Part shown: positions 20,705 to 32,051 of the stretch, one piece after another
How the letters are laid out: the number at the start of each line of letters is the position of its first letter
Numbering within the stretch: the first letter of the stretch is position 1
Assembly: GCF_050624435.1 (NCBI RefSeq)
Contig: NC_134541.1
Location: 101,304,805-101,368,804 of the forward strand
Length of the DNA: 64,000 nucleotides
Source: Tenrec ecaudatus
Taxonomy: Eukaryota > Chordata > Mammalia > Afrosoricida > Tenrecidae
Reading direction: 5' to 3'
Made by a program: the position numbers and the translations under genes
Notes under the pieces: generated by a model
What the model was told of the DNA's origin: nothing
What the model saw: the letters and a program-made list of their open reading frames with translations, nothing else
Database searches by the model: none

Positions 20705-23110
20705 TGGGAAATGGGCTATGCCTAGCCATGAGGTACCTATAGTGGGGGATTCTCTAAATGTGGGCAGTGGGTTTGGATGGGGAGAGGTAAAAGATGAGCA
20801 CAGCTTCCCAATCCCCTCCTTCCCCAGTGTGAGAGGCACACGGAGGAGCTGGGCACTTACTCTGCCCCTCCCCCACAAACTCCTGAAATAGGCCATTTGA
20901 GGACTCCCTCCTCCCCTTCTCTGTGCCAGCTTCTCCACAAGCCTCCCCACCCCCGGTCTGTGGAAGCGGCAGATACTAAATGGGCAGTGACCACCCAGCC
21001 TGGTGCCTACTGTGACGGACAGGTATGCACGGAGTCAGGGGGTCCCCAGGGAGGCTCCTGACCCAGGAAGGCTTCCTAGAGGTGGCAGAGCTGAGTCTTG
21101 CAGGATAAATAGGCACGAGACTGCTTGAGCAAGGCCATGGGTAGTGGGTAAAGGCACAACGGGGGTGGCACCTCCGAGGTCACCCTGGGCTGGGCCCTGT
21201 CATAGCAGTTTACGGGGCTGGGCTGAGTTTGGACTTGGTGCCAGGGCCCGGCTTGGACAGCCTGACAGGGTGAGGGTGGGGGTGGTCAGGTGAGGGACCT
21301 GGCCTGGTCAGGTGGCAGCAGAGACCAGCTGGGAAAGTGAGGGTGGGAAGGGTGGGAGGCAGAGAGGCCTGGGCAAGTCCCTGTCCCCATGGAGGACGGT
21401 GTCCTCAGTTTCCTCGTTTTTATGTAGCAGGGGCTGGTTGTGGAAGTCTTTGACACAACAAATGACGCTTCTCAGGACAATCCTTGGCTACAGCCTGCTG
21501 CCTGCCAGGAAGCCTGCCTGGGAGAGCCCCTGCTTCCTCTCGTTTGCATAGCCCTGGCAACAGGAAGAAGGACTCAGCAGGGAGCACTAGCTGCTGCCCA
21601 GGGTTCAGCAACATGCCCCAACACCCCCCAGGCCTTGGCAGAACTCAGCCGGGGGCCGTGTCTCTTGGCTGGGCAGGTGGCCATGCGGTGGTGGCCCGGC
21701 CATAGGGATGTGGAGATTCCAAGAAACCCAGCTGCATGCCCTCTGGAGTGAGTGCTCCCGGCTCAGCAAGTGCTTCAGGCTCAGCAAGTGCTCCATGTTT
21801 GGGGAGTGCTCTGATGAATTAGTAATATTTGTGGGTGACTGTCCAGCTACCGCCCCCACCCCACCAGCTTTGGGGAGGAGTCTCCTTGCCAAAGCAGGCC
21901 ACCGCCCTTTGCAGTCAGGAGGGTCTCCCCAGTCCCAGCCTCAGCTGAATCCTGCGGGCCTGGTTTCCCCTAAAAAGCCCTGATTCACAGGGGCCAGACC
22001 TGGGGAGGAAGTGTGAGCTGGCGGCTGGCCTGGCTGGGAGGGTGACTCAGGGGAGCCCTGTTGGGAGTGATTAAGAGGGACGTGGTGGGGAATACCATCA
22101 CCTGACCTCTGACCTTTCCCTGAGCTGGGGCTGCCAGGAGCAGGCTAGGGTGACCCCTCCTCCTCCCTTCCCAGGCCTAGGACCTGCTCTCTTCAGTGCT
22201 GGGAGGCAAGTGGCCAAGCGTTTCATTCATTACTTCATTTCTCCTGTCTGTCCATTCATCTCCGTGGGTCAGTCACTGCTGCCAGGCTCCTAGGACACAG
22301 CAGCAGGTCCAGCCCTTCATTCATCAGTAACCAGCTCATCGACCATGAGCTGTGGGAACCTGCACGTACTCATGCTCTCCTCCACGCCCAAGGGGAGGGC
22401 TGTGCTCCTCCATCTCCTGAGAGGACACGGGAGGCCTGGGAAGCACAATTTCAATCCCAGGCTGCGCTACCTTTCGAAACCAAGCGGGGCTCTTCAGCCC
22501 CCAGAAGCCCCGGTGCCTGCCCACTGTGGCCCTGAGCCTCACAGTCCGGGTGTCCCACGGAGCGTAGGACCTGTGACCTAGACAGTCCACACCCCCCGAC
22601 CCAGTGAAGAACTGCAACCATGAGGGAGGCTGGGGGTCACAGGGAGCGCAACAAAGAAGAAACCGTGCTGAGGTGGGTGGTGGCGGCGACTGCGGGATCC
22701 TTCCCCACAGGATCGAGGCATGGAGCTGGATGACTGGTCCAGCATGTGCCAGTCGAACTGTTGTAAAGACGCTTCAGGCAATAGCAACATAAAGAACAGA
22801 GAGGGCACTAAAGAAATCCCACTCTAGTGCATCGAGCCAATCTGCAGCAGGAGGACCCACTCCAGGGTGGCCAGGAGCCCCAGGGGCTCAACAGGTGAGG
22901 GATCAGCTGCTGACCACGCCCGAGTCTGAGGAAGAGAGGCCTGGCCAGACTCCTGTCACCACCACGGCCCGCCCTACTCTCCCAGGGTGGGCGGAGCAGC
23001 CTGCGTAGCACCCAATGACAACGCTGCAAGCTGTAAAGAGGGTGCCCTGGCCCCCCTGCCCCAGCACTTCCCAACCGTCTCCTCCTCGGGGAGGAAGAGC
23101 CACTGCCACG
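20705..23110. other. Mostly unassigned DNA
   Basis: No exon is supported. A weak L2/MIR-like string occurs at 22225-22310 ('catttctcctgtctgtccat', 'ctgccaggctcctaggac'). The tandem 'cggctcagcaagtgc / aggctcagcaagtgc' at 21759-21789 is a 21-bp near-duplication. Confidence 0.35.
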
Positions 23111-23119
23111 GGGTTGCCG

Positions 23120-23225
23120 ATGCTGAGCGTGCAGCAGAGGACGAACACATCGTTCTTAGAAGCAACACAGCCAGAGTGATCCCCAGACACGAGGGCGACA
23201 TGCTGCCAGACAAGACCGGCCACTA
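23120..23225 (+). mobile_element. Diverged RTE fragment
   Basis: 'gacgaacacatcgttcttag' then 'agcaacacagccagagtga' correspond to the conserved RTE segment 'acgaacaaatctgtcttgga...'. It is short and strongly diverged. Confidence 0.5.
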
Positions 23226-23564
23226 ACAAGGATGTCCAGTAGCAGAAGAGCACCAGTGGGAACCAGGAAACGGCCCCAAATGTCCCTGTCGTCCTGGAGA
23301 GGACAGGGCTCCACTCTCTTCTGCTCTAGGAAGGTCACCTTGAGTCACACCCAACCCTCAGCCCCACAGAGACGGGGGCCTCTCTCCTGCCCTCCTGAGC
23401 CCCTCGGTGGGCCATGACAGCCTCTTGGAGAGTCGTCTCACGATGGTCAACTGTGTTCCACAGACGGGAGGGGAGGCCCCCCAGAGCCTGAGTCCATAGC
23501 CCACGCATCCAACGCCAGGCCCTCTGCCTTCTCGTAGATCAGGGCTCCTGGCAACAGGCCAGGG

Positions 23565-23690
23565 CTGAACTGCCCGTACAGTCTCTTAGGCAGTCTTTCC
23601 AGAAGCCTCATCTTTCTCTCAAGGAGTGGCTGAGGGTTTTGAACCACCAACTTTTAGGAGACACCAGGACTGCGTTCTTCATCTGGGTCC
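23565..23690 (-). mobile_element. AfroSINE fragment (antisense)
   Basis: 'aagcctcatctttctctcaa', 'ggagtggctgagggttttga' and 'accaccaacttttaggagac' match the antisense body and head. The tail is missing. Confidence 0.6.
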
Positions 23691-24001
23691 AGAGATGTGG
23701 AACAGAAAGACCATCATATGTCACTTTGATGACTCAGGGCCACCTGCGCCCTACCTGCAGACCGCAGGACACGTCCAGGCTCAGCACCCTCAGAACTCCA
23801 CCAAGGCTCAGAAGCTGCTCGGTTCCCCCTGCTCAGGGGGACCTGGGTGAGACTCAGCCCTCCCCGATTTCCTGAACGCTGAGCCCACACCTGCACAGGT
23901 ATTTGAGATCTGGCCCAGTAGCCTCAGGTTGACAGCAGCTGTCTGTGGACTCTCTGGAGGTAAGTTTGATTGTGAGTTCATCTTCCGCAGGAAGCGGGAG
24001 A

Positions 24002-24003
<2 letters not shown>

Positions 24004-24048
<45 letters not shown>
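24004..24048. repeat. (GT)n microsatellite
   Basis: An uninterrupted GT run of about 44 bp. Confidence 0.97.
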
Positions 24049-24049
<1 letters not shown>

Positions 24050-24264
24050 GTGTGTGGTTTGAGATGGCAGCAATGCAGGGGGCCAAATATGCAGACCTTA
24101 GATAATTATCTCACCGCCCCCCCTTCCCCTCCCCCATCGCACCACCAGGGACAAGGATGCCAAGATTTCCAATTTCTCATGAGAGAATGACTTTTTCCCT
24201 GAGCGGCAGCTAGTCATGGGTAAGTTTATACCCTGAAGTCCCCACCCCTTCTCCCCCGTGCTTT

Positions 24265-24340
24265 ACCAAACATGAACTTCCCAGGGGCTGGTCTCTCCTG
24301 ATAACACGTACAAAGTATGTGAGGCATCTCCTGCCCCTGC
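24265..24340 (-). mobile_element. RTE fragment (antisense)
   Basis: 'ccaggggctggtctctcctg' then 'ataacacgtacaaagtatgt' correspond to the antisense RTE segment around the 'GHVIRRD' codons. It is short. Confidence 0.6.
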
Positions 24341-26129
24341 TCGTAGGGGCATTGTAGATATCTCTATTATAGCCCTTCTCCCGAAATGTTGCCCCCTCTG
24401 CCTCCTCCCCTTAGGATCCAGCCCAGGCCCTGTGCACCCCGACGGGCTCTAGTTTGATGCATATAGCGATGGTTGCTGGCTTGCTATGCTGCGGAACAAG
24501 GTCAAGTAGAACTTCTTCCAGACCGATGCAGACTAAGAACGGTCTGGTGACCTGCTTCCCAAATTCACCCCGTGGAGAGCAGCAGTCTGAGGCACCCTGG
24601 GAGCCAGCCACGTCATTTCTCATGACTCGGATCTCACTGGGGCTCAGGAAAGGTCAGTGGCCCAGGGTGGGGATGGGTGGGGTGAGCGAAAGGCTCCTGC
24701 CTCCTGTTCAGCTCCTGCCCTCCCCACCCCGCAGACCTGCCTCCACATCTGAGATGCAGCCACATGGAGCCACAGCCTGGCCACTCCCTCCTTCCCTGGT
24801 AGTGGACAAGTGGTGGGGCTCACCTGGCCTTGGGCACCTGTGCCTGCAGGTAACTGCTGGGTGGGGCTCTTCCTTCTAGGAATTGAGCTGCCTGGGGATT
24901 TCCTTCAGAGAAGTGGCCACGCCCTGCTGACCACAGGTTCAAAGTCCAAGGTCTACTGAGTACTCTGATTGTGCTTCTCCTGGCAGACCTGACGGCGGTC
25001 CTGGAGGTACTTTCAGCACCCCTCACCAGTGCCACCCCTCAGAGGCACCAGTGTCCTGGTCTTCCTTGGTGATCACCTGGCTTCCACACGCACGCCTGGC
25101 AGACCCTGACAGCCCCAGGGCTTGGGCTGTGCACACGGTGTCTCCCTCAGTAACACCTTTCCTCTCTGCCGAGCTGATCTGCCCACTGTGACTGTGGCTT
25201 GGAGTCCTGTTGTGGGTGACTCACCATAGGGTCTCCTATGGCTTGGCTTTGCCTCTCCTCCCTGCTTGGTTGCCAGGGCTGCCGGGAGTCTCAGGTAACT
25301 GTTTCCTTTGGTCCCCGCCCCATGCCCGCTCCCATCCCTGGACTCAGGGAGAACCTGGGACACAGAGGGGAATCGAAACCATCGGTCTCACCCACAGAGG
25401 CACCCTAGAGACGGCAGGGGCTGCTGCACCCACGGTTCAGGGCTGCATCCCAAACAGCCTGCTTGCCCTGGCCGACAGGCAGGAGAGCCTGAGTTGAGGA
25501 CGCAGGGCCACGTGAGGATTTGGAGCTGAGGCAAGTTCCCCAGCGCTCCGGAGAAGGCTTTGCACGAAGAGGGCCCTGCGGGCACCCAGAGCCCAGTTCC
25601 CGGAAGGCAAAGGGCTTATGACCCAAACTCGGGCTCCAGAGCTGGGTGTCCCTGGGTCACGCACGGTGGCTCACCCGTGAAGTGGGTTTGCCGTGCCCAC
25701 CTGGAAGGGCTGCTGCCAGGAGGAGCCGGCGCAGGCCTGGCCTGGCTCTGGCGGTGACCGGACCTCCTGAACAGCAGCAGCAGCAGCACTGGGAGCCTCA
25801 CGGCGTCGTTCTGGCCGTGCCGGCGGTCCGTCTCACTGAGGGCCTGCTTGAGCTGCCGGGTCCTCCCGATGACACAGCACCGCGGGCAGTGGGGACCCAC
25901 CGGGTGTCCTTTCCGCTTACAGTTTGTTGTGAACGAGGGGGCTGCAGATGGGGGGCCACAGCTTTACACTCCACAATCACACACACTCTGATTCATCTCA
26001 TCCCTTGCCAGTGCCTCCATGTCCCGTCACACATCCCTTTTCCTCCGGACCCTTCCTGTCCTCATCCCTCCTCCTTACCTGGCCCTCTGCAGGTGGTCCT
26101 CAGGGGAAATGTTGCCCCTTTGACCTTAC
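24341..26129. other. Unassigned GC-rich DNA
   Basis: The 186-codon open frame at 25646-26206 includes a short CAG run (25771-25787). It has no clear splice sites and ends inside an L1 remnant, so it is not called a gene. Confidence 0.35.
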
Positions 26130-26370
26130 ACAGAAGTGAGTTCAGTTCCAGACCTGAAGGCCATCGTCGTGGGGTGGGGCCCCACCTGTCTCGATCTGAC
26201 CAGTAAACCTGGTTCCTTTGATGGCTTTGAATTTTGCTCCACATTTTTTTCTCCTTCGCCATCAGGCCCTTGCAATGTGGCCTTTCTTAGGGCAGCTGGT
26301 AGTGCAGGCCGGGCACCATCTAGTCCTTCAGGCGCTTCCCTGGGTGCTCGGAAATAGATCACCAGGCCTT
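26130..26370 (-). mobile_element. Afrotherian L1 3' region remnant (antisense)
   Basis: It shares ordered words with 1-250: 'ctcgatctgaccagtaaacc', 'acatttttttctccttcg' and 'gggcaccatctagtccttca'. Same family and same orientation as the fragment at the start of the window. Confidence 0.55.
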
Positions 26371-26799
26371 TCTCTCTGGCCCAGCTGAGTCTGGAAGCTC
26401 CCATGAAACCTGCCAACGATGAGGAAGGGCCCCTGCGGGCATCAGAAAGCCTGCCCAGACTGGTGCTGCTCCATAGCAACGTGAATGCCAGCACAGTGGG
26501 GCAAGCCGACTGCTAAGCAGTGGCTGGTCATACAGAAAACACCTGTCAACAGCAGGACAGACAATGGCTCTCAACTGGTAAAGGGCACAGACAAAAGCCT
26601 GGGAGCAAACAGGCCCTGTGTGGCCCCTTGAGACCGGGATGGAGGGAAACACCTATTTGTATTCTTCACCACGAGATTGATGCCGCGTTTAGTGGGGACA
26701 CCGGATCATCATTGTGCACACAGCCCAGAACTCCTATACACAAAGGGGCTCACCAGCCTCAGTCTCCGGAGTAGCTGGGTCTAGAGGCACACAGGAGAC

Positions 26800-27150
26800 C
26801 AGAAGCATCCGGATGCCTTTGAATGGTGCTGGCCAAGAATACTGAGAGTACCCTGGATGGCCAGAAGGACAAACACATCTGTCTTGGAGAAAGCAAGAAT
26901 TCAGCCCACATTCCTTGGGCATGTTATTGGGAGAGACCAGTTCCTGGAAAAGGCACCGCGCATGCCAAAGTGGAAAGTCAGTGAAAAACAGGAACACTGT
27001 CAGGGGATGAACTGACCCAGGGGCTCTAACAATGGGTCCCAGCCTAACAATGGCCGTGAGGATGACGCAGGGCCTGTGGCGCTCCCTTCTGCTGTCTATA
27101 AATCCTTATGAGTCAGAACCAGCTCGATAGAAAGCATCTAATCACAACAA
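26800..27150 (+). mobile_element. RTE LINE 3' fragment
   Basis: The copy has 'ggtgctggccaagaatactg', 'aggacaaacacatctgtctt', 'gggcatgttattgggagaga' and 'atgagtcagaaccagctcga'. The end 'catctaatcacaacaatgg' preserves the CAA-type tail. The reading frame is broken. Confidence 0.85.
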
Positions 27151-27394
27151 TGGCCACAGTCATTGCCCAAGTCCTACCAGAACCATGCCGACCCGACCCG
27201 CGGGAAAAGCTAGAGCGTTGAAGGTGTTGGAGGGGACAGTGCTGGGGAGGGAGGTGAGTGCTCAGGTGCCTGGGCTCTGTAGCTGCAGGAGCTGGTGGGG
27301 ACAGAGAACAGGGCTGCAGGAGGCAGGCTGGCTGCTCTTCAGGAGGTTGGTGAGGAATGATCAGGCTGCTGCTGGTGCCGGCAAGACCAGCTCC

Positions 27395-27620
27395 TCGTGA
27401 CCTCTCAGACAACCGAATGCTCACAATGGTTGCTGTGTTGGAGCTCATTGTTGCAGCCACCGTGCCCATCCATCCCCTGGACGGTCTTTCTCTTTGTCCC
27501 TGGCCGTCCACTCTGGAATGCTTCCCAGAGCTGAGGCTGGCGAGAGGCTGTGTCTCACACACTCTGAGTGTGGTGTCAGGAGGGACCAGCCCCTGGAGAG
27601 GGCCCTCACGCTTAGGGGGT
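27395..27620 (-). mobile_element. RTE copy with 5' inversion (twin priming)
   Basis: 27395-27512 is antisense and covers the last part of the RTE ORF plus 3' UTR ('cattgttgcagccaccgtgc', 'ggacggtctttctctttgtc'). 27514-27613 is sense and covers the segment immediately upstream in the element ('ggaatgcttcccagagctga', 'gtcaggagggaccagcccct'). Read on the minus strand, the 5' segment is inverted and the 3' segment is in normal orientation, and the two abut in the element without overlap. This is the geometry expected from twin priming. Confidence 0.75.
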
Positions 27621-27639
27621 GGGTAAATTAGAGCAACCA

Positions 27640-27690
27640 TTGAAATAAAAAAGCCCAAACCCGTTGCCACTGAGTCCATTCTCACCGAAG
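27640..27690 (-). mobile_element. AfroSINE tail fragment
   Basis: 'acccgttgccactgagtcca' followed by 'ttctcaccg' is the antisense 3' tail of an AfroSINE. The rest is absent. Confidence 0.5.
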
Positions 27691-27699
27691 GGCGCTGCT

Positions 27700-27895
27700 T
27701 GTTTGTTAGGTCCACGGAGTCGGTTCCCGTTCACAGCGGCCCGTGCGTGACGCCAGCCTCCCGACTGTCCCTGTGCCTGAGCCCATCGCTGTAGCCACCA
27801 TGGCCGTCCATCACGTCGAGGGCCTCCCTTTTCACTGCCCGTCTTTTTTACCAAGCATGATGGCCTCCTCCGGGGACTGGTCTCTCATATGTGGA
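27700..27895 (-). mobile_element. RTE LINE 3' end (antisense)
   Basis: It starts 'tttgttaggtccacggagtc', continues 'gagcccatcgctgtagccac' and 'catcacgtcgagggcctccc', and ends 'accaagcatgatggcctcct...ggactggtctctc'. A clean antisense RTE 3' end. Confidence 0.85.
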
Positions 27896-28220
27896 GCGGG
27901 GCAAGGGAGATGGGTAAACATATTCCCTGCAAGACTGGTCACAAAAGCTGAGAGGTTGGGATGGCTGCAGTGCCCACCGAGAGGTGGACGGATCAACAGA
28001 AGTACTCTTCAGCCATAGAAGGACGACATCCTGGGGACGGAGAGAAGCCAGATGCCAAAGGTCATAGACACGACGTGCCCAGCCAGAGGCTGGGGTGGTG
28101 CTGGGGGAGACACTGGTCACTACATCGTGTGCGTCCAGTGGTGGCTTTTATGTGCGGGGTTGCAGCTCACTTGTTTGCGGTCATTTTCTCTTGTTAGTTG
28201 GTGTCAGCCACAAGGTGGGC

Positions 28221-28345
28221 AGTCGCTGGATGGTGCAGCAAACTGCAAAGCTGGAGGTTTGAATCCGCCCAGAGGCGCCTCAGAAGAAAGGCCTGGCGAC
28301 TGACTTCCGGAGCACCGGCTGTCGCAAAGGGATTTTCATAGTGCG
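28221..28345 (+). mobile_element. AfroSINE, truncated
   Basis: The head and body are visible ('gctggatggtgcagcaaact', 'ggaggtttgaatccgcccag', 'actgacttccggagcacc'). The tail is lost or unrecognisable. Confidence 0.65.
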
Positions 28346-30960
28346 GTCTGCTTGTCTTGTGTAGACTGCAACGCTGCCTTCAGCTGATGGCAATTGGTGC
28401 TTGTTTCCCAGTGCTCCCTGGTTGGGTAGAGAGCTGCTCCTGCCGGGAGCCAAGGCCCAGGGGCAGGGCCCAGTTTACCTGGTTTGGGAGGGGCCGGGGG
28501 CTCCTGGGAAGCCCCATGTGTCCCAGCTCAGTGACTCAGAGCCATCTTCTTTTGGAGAAAAGCACTCGGGACATTGAAGGTTTTTTCCACTGCTCCGCCC
28601 TCCCCCCTCCCCCAGGAGCCATGGGGAGACAGGGCAGGGGGGTTTCCAGCAGCCGTTGGAAGTGGCCTCCTTGAGGCCCACCACTGGAGACCAGTCTGTG
28701 GGCAGGAGCACCCTCCCTCTGGGAGCCTGTGAGGACCACAGGGAAGACAGTGGGCATCGCCAGCAGCTGCTGCTACCCCTGCAGTCGCCCAGAGGGTGCA
28801 GTGCCCACACGTACTCTGCCCTCAAACCCTGCTGTAGAGATGGAGAGCTGGTCTGAACCTGGAGGGTGGGCACCAGGGGACTGTCTTGGGGCGGGGAGTC
28901 CTATGAAGGCTTGGGAGGAGGGCAGAGAGGAACAGCCCCCGCGGAGATGGAGCACCCACTAGGTGCCTGACTCGCAAAGGCTCCAGCCTGTCATCATCAG
29001 GCGTGGGGGTGGGTGGGTGTCTAACCAGGCCTAAGGGTGCTGAGGTTCTGGCTTTGGAGAAGATTCCAACACCCATTCCTGTCTGTAGACCAGTCAGTAA
29101 CTCTAGAGCTTGTGACCAAATACTTCAGGGTTCAGCCATCACAGGCCTGGGTCCCCAGGAAGGTTGTTGAACCCCCAGTGAGACTGTTCCCCCTTGCAGG
29201 TGCCTGCCCCACCCATACCCACCCCCAGAAGCCTTGGCTTCGCCAGTTCTTGGGGGCTTGCCCGCGTCCTGCTCTTGAAAAGCCCCACTCCTCCCCCCAG
29301 GCAAACCCTTTGTTCTAGTCACCAAGACACAGGGTGCACTCTCACCCATGGGCAGGGCTGCTGGAAGGACGGGCCCTGGGTGCCAAGGCCAAGTGTAGTA
29401 TAAAGCTCCAACCCCCACAAAGGGATCCCGGTGCTTCCCCAGGCTAGACTTCAAGGGTGGGCCAGTGGGGGGCTGGTCGAAGGCCTGCCCATCTGTGATG
29501 GTGCCCTCGTGGCCCTGGCACAATGGGAGCCAGTTTTATCATTTGGGCCAAACTTGAGTTCTCCCACACCTCACCAGGACCCGAGTGAGAAGCTTCCAGG
29601 GGATCTCAGCCTGGTGTCCCCAGGGTGCTCTGAACCACCCTGCCTCCTTTACCTCTCCAGACACCCTGCTGTCCTTGGCACCCATTCCACCGAGGCTCAG
29701 TTAGTGACTCTCCTCCCCACCCCCCACAGCTCAGTGAACTGGGCGGGACGAACTTCCTGAAGGGATCCTGGGGCTGGAGGCGGATTGGAGGACCAGCTGA
29801 GCATGCCCCGGTCCCCCCCACCCCCCGCCAGGAATGAATCCTGATCCCAGCACTGAGGAACTACACCCAGCCTTTCTGGTAACTCTTCTTTTATTGCCAA
29901 GTTCAAATGCACCAGGCAGTTCCAGTTTTCATCCATCCTGTGTCCAGTGCCCACGATGCTTGAGTCACGCTGGCCGTGGAGGTGCTTCCCCCGAACAGTC
30001 CCTCGGCTCCGCGCTTGTACACAGACTTCCTGCGTCGCCCATGGCTGCGTGCTCTAGTATTCCCAGGACCAGCGCTCCTGACATCGTGTCAGCTCAGAAG
30101 GAGAGAGGGGCTGCGATGCCTGAGCCTCACTGCCGCAGCCCCGGTTTGCCGTGTGGGAAAAGGTTGGAACTGTCTTGAAAGTCTTTAACCTGAAGAAGGG
30201 CACGCTTGTTCACATCCCCCACTGTCACTTGAGGCCCCAGATCACCACACAAGACAGCCAGAGACACAGGGACAAGGTTGACCAGGGCCAGAGCTGCCAG
30301 ACCCCTTCCTGGCTCCCCCTTGCTCCCTCTGCAGGTTCTGGGTTCTGACCCAGAACCCAGGCAAGCTGTACTGTGAGAGGGGTGGGGGGACTCCCAACTA
30401 GGAGGGGCCTGAGCTTCAGTCTGGGGGGGGGATTTCACGTGACTGCCCTGCTCCCCGATTTGGCATGCCTGATGGGGGACTATAAGCAAAGATGGGTTGG
30501 TTTCTGTGGCTGACCCCAGGGGCCAGAGGCCCCAGGACCATCCCCCCACCCCTCTCTGGGTTCTCCTAAAGGATCCCCCTGCCCCACTCCATAGTGCCAG
30601 CTACTCTAGGTTTGCTGGCTATGCCTGCTGCCCAGGTGGCCCAACACGAGAGCCTGGGGCTCCTCTTAGACCCTGGCACGAGGACGTGCACTGCTGGTCC
30701 CCACCAGGCAGGACACGAGGGCCAGCCCCGACTAAACAGCCTGAAACCTGGGAGCTGCTGTCCTCAGAGCCCAGGGACCCGCCTCAGGGAGCCAGTGTGG
30801 CCATCCGAGCCTCTGACTGCCAGCCTGCAGTGCTCAGATCCATGAGAGCAGGGGGTGCCGACAAACTCAGGCGGGGTCACTGGGCACCTGCACCTGGCAG
30901 GGAGTCACTGGACAGTGCCCAGCAAGGGGGATGGTGGGGGAGGAGGGCAGCTTCCTTGCT
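28346..30960. other. Repeat-poor unassigned DNA
   Basis: No AfroSINE, RTE or L1 copies and no exon with convincing splice signals were found. Poly-pyrimidine tracts are frequent. This is the start of the repeat-poor block that extends to 44.4 kb. Confidence 0.35.
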
Positions 30961-30967
30961 TGGATTC

Positions 30968-31353
30968 CATCATGGCGTCTGGAGTGAGTGAAGTCTGTCA
31001 TGTGTGTGATATTTCTTAGGCGCAGATGGCGAGGATGGAAAAGGCGGCTTGATGGTGTCCCCTCTGAGTTTTCCTGAGACCGCTGCGTCTGGGAGCCGGC
31101 AGACCCTCCCGGACCACAGCCATCTCTTTCCCAGGTGGGATGCCAAAGCGCCCTGGCCCTCGCAGTGCTCCAAGTTCTGAGAGTATGCGCAGCTTCTGAG
31201 CGTGTTTGAAAAATCGTCCACACGCTCCAGGAAGGACTTTATCTTCACCCGAGGCTGGCGGAGTGAGAGAGAGTCAGGCAGAAACCCGTCATTGACAAGA
31301 AATCGGAGTGCCACGCAGACAGCGAGCTGCAAACACAAGCCCTGGGAAGTGTG
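30968..31353 (-). CDS. Possible 3' coding exon, unidentified
   Basis: On the minus strand an acceptor-like sequence ending 'tgtgtttgcag' (or 'cacacttcccag' 14 bases before it) precedes an open frame. The frame begins LAVCVALRFLVNDGFLPDSL and continues through a charged segment (KIKSFLERVDDFSNTLRSC) to a stop at about 30970. The first 65 residues look like an amphipathic helical protein, unlike the low-complexity frames nearby. The tail is less convincing, so a donor may lie inside. A tiny upstream exon (31506-31523, ATG to 'gtgcgc') would be phase-compatible but is weak. I do not recognise the protein. It lies downstream of the stop at 31714, so it is either a separate minus-strand gene or chance. 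Confidence 0.3.
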
Positions 31354-31713
31354 AGGGAAAGCAAAGCTGAACTCCCTGCTACGTTCCCTGACGCCAAACC
31401 TTAGGACAGGGGATGTGTGTGTGTGCTCTGTCATCTGCTGCCCAGGAGGACACACACACCCCGGGACCAGGCAGACTCGGCCCAGTTCTCGCCATCCAAG
31501 GCGCACCTTCATGGCCGTGTCCATCTACGGGCACACGGTGATGGGGCAAGGTCACTCAGTAGGACCCCTTCAGGGCCCAGCTTCTCTGGAAGAGGTACAA
31601 AGGGGGGGTATCTTTACACAGGGGAACTCAGGAGTGGGCTGGAGGGGTGTTGGGAATGGTGTGGGGGTTGGGGGTGGGGGGGCGTCCAACAAGGAGGTCC
31701 TCTCCAAGCTGGA

Positions 31714-32051
31714 TCAGTGCTCGCTGGGGCCTGCTGGCTCTAGGGGGCCAGCCTCCTGGCCCGAGGTGGCTGCAGGGGGCAAGGGGGTGGCGGTGAGGGT
31801 GTGGAGGCTGTGGGGATCCACGGGGGGGACGAGGGTCAGGGACTCCACACTGAGGGTGTCGGCCGTGTCCTCGCAGAGCAGGGAGATGGTGGGCTGAGGT
31901 GCAGGCACGAGGCTGGGGGACAGGGTGGCTGCTTCTGCTTCTGCACTCCTCACGGGGCTCTTGGTGGGCCTGGGGCCTGCTTCTGTCTCACTGACAACCG
32001 CCAAGTGGTCAGGAAGGGGGGGCCGTGGCTGTTCAGGAGTCCTGGGGTCAT
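31714..32051 (-). CDS. Terminal coding exon of an unidentified minus-strand gene (tail 1)
   Basis: The acceptor 'cacccccag' ends at 32052, behind a long pyrimidine tract (RC of 32052-32077). The exon then encodes about 112 residues starting DPRTPEQPRPPLPDHLAVVS, with a Ser/Pro/Glu-rich, probably disordered tail that includes 'EDTADTLSVESLTLVPPVDP', and stops at 31714. It enters in phase 1, so it joins in frame to the donor at 37604, the codon being G|AT. Non-random acidic and hydrophobic alternation, a good acceptor and phase agreement support coding. I could not identify the family. The polyadenylation site was not found. Confidence 0.55.

Noticed and set aside
25646..26206. 186-codon plus-strand frame with a glutamine run
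   Set aside because: The Gln run is a short CAG stretch, and the frame runs into an L1 remnant without splice signals.
26745..26780. Alu-like string 'cctcagtctccggagtagctggg'
   Set aside because: Isolated chance similarity with no flanking Alu sequence; Alu is primate-specific and the rest of the window is afrotherian.
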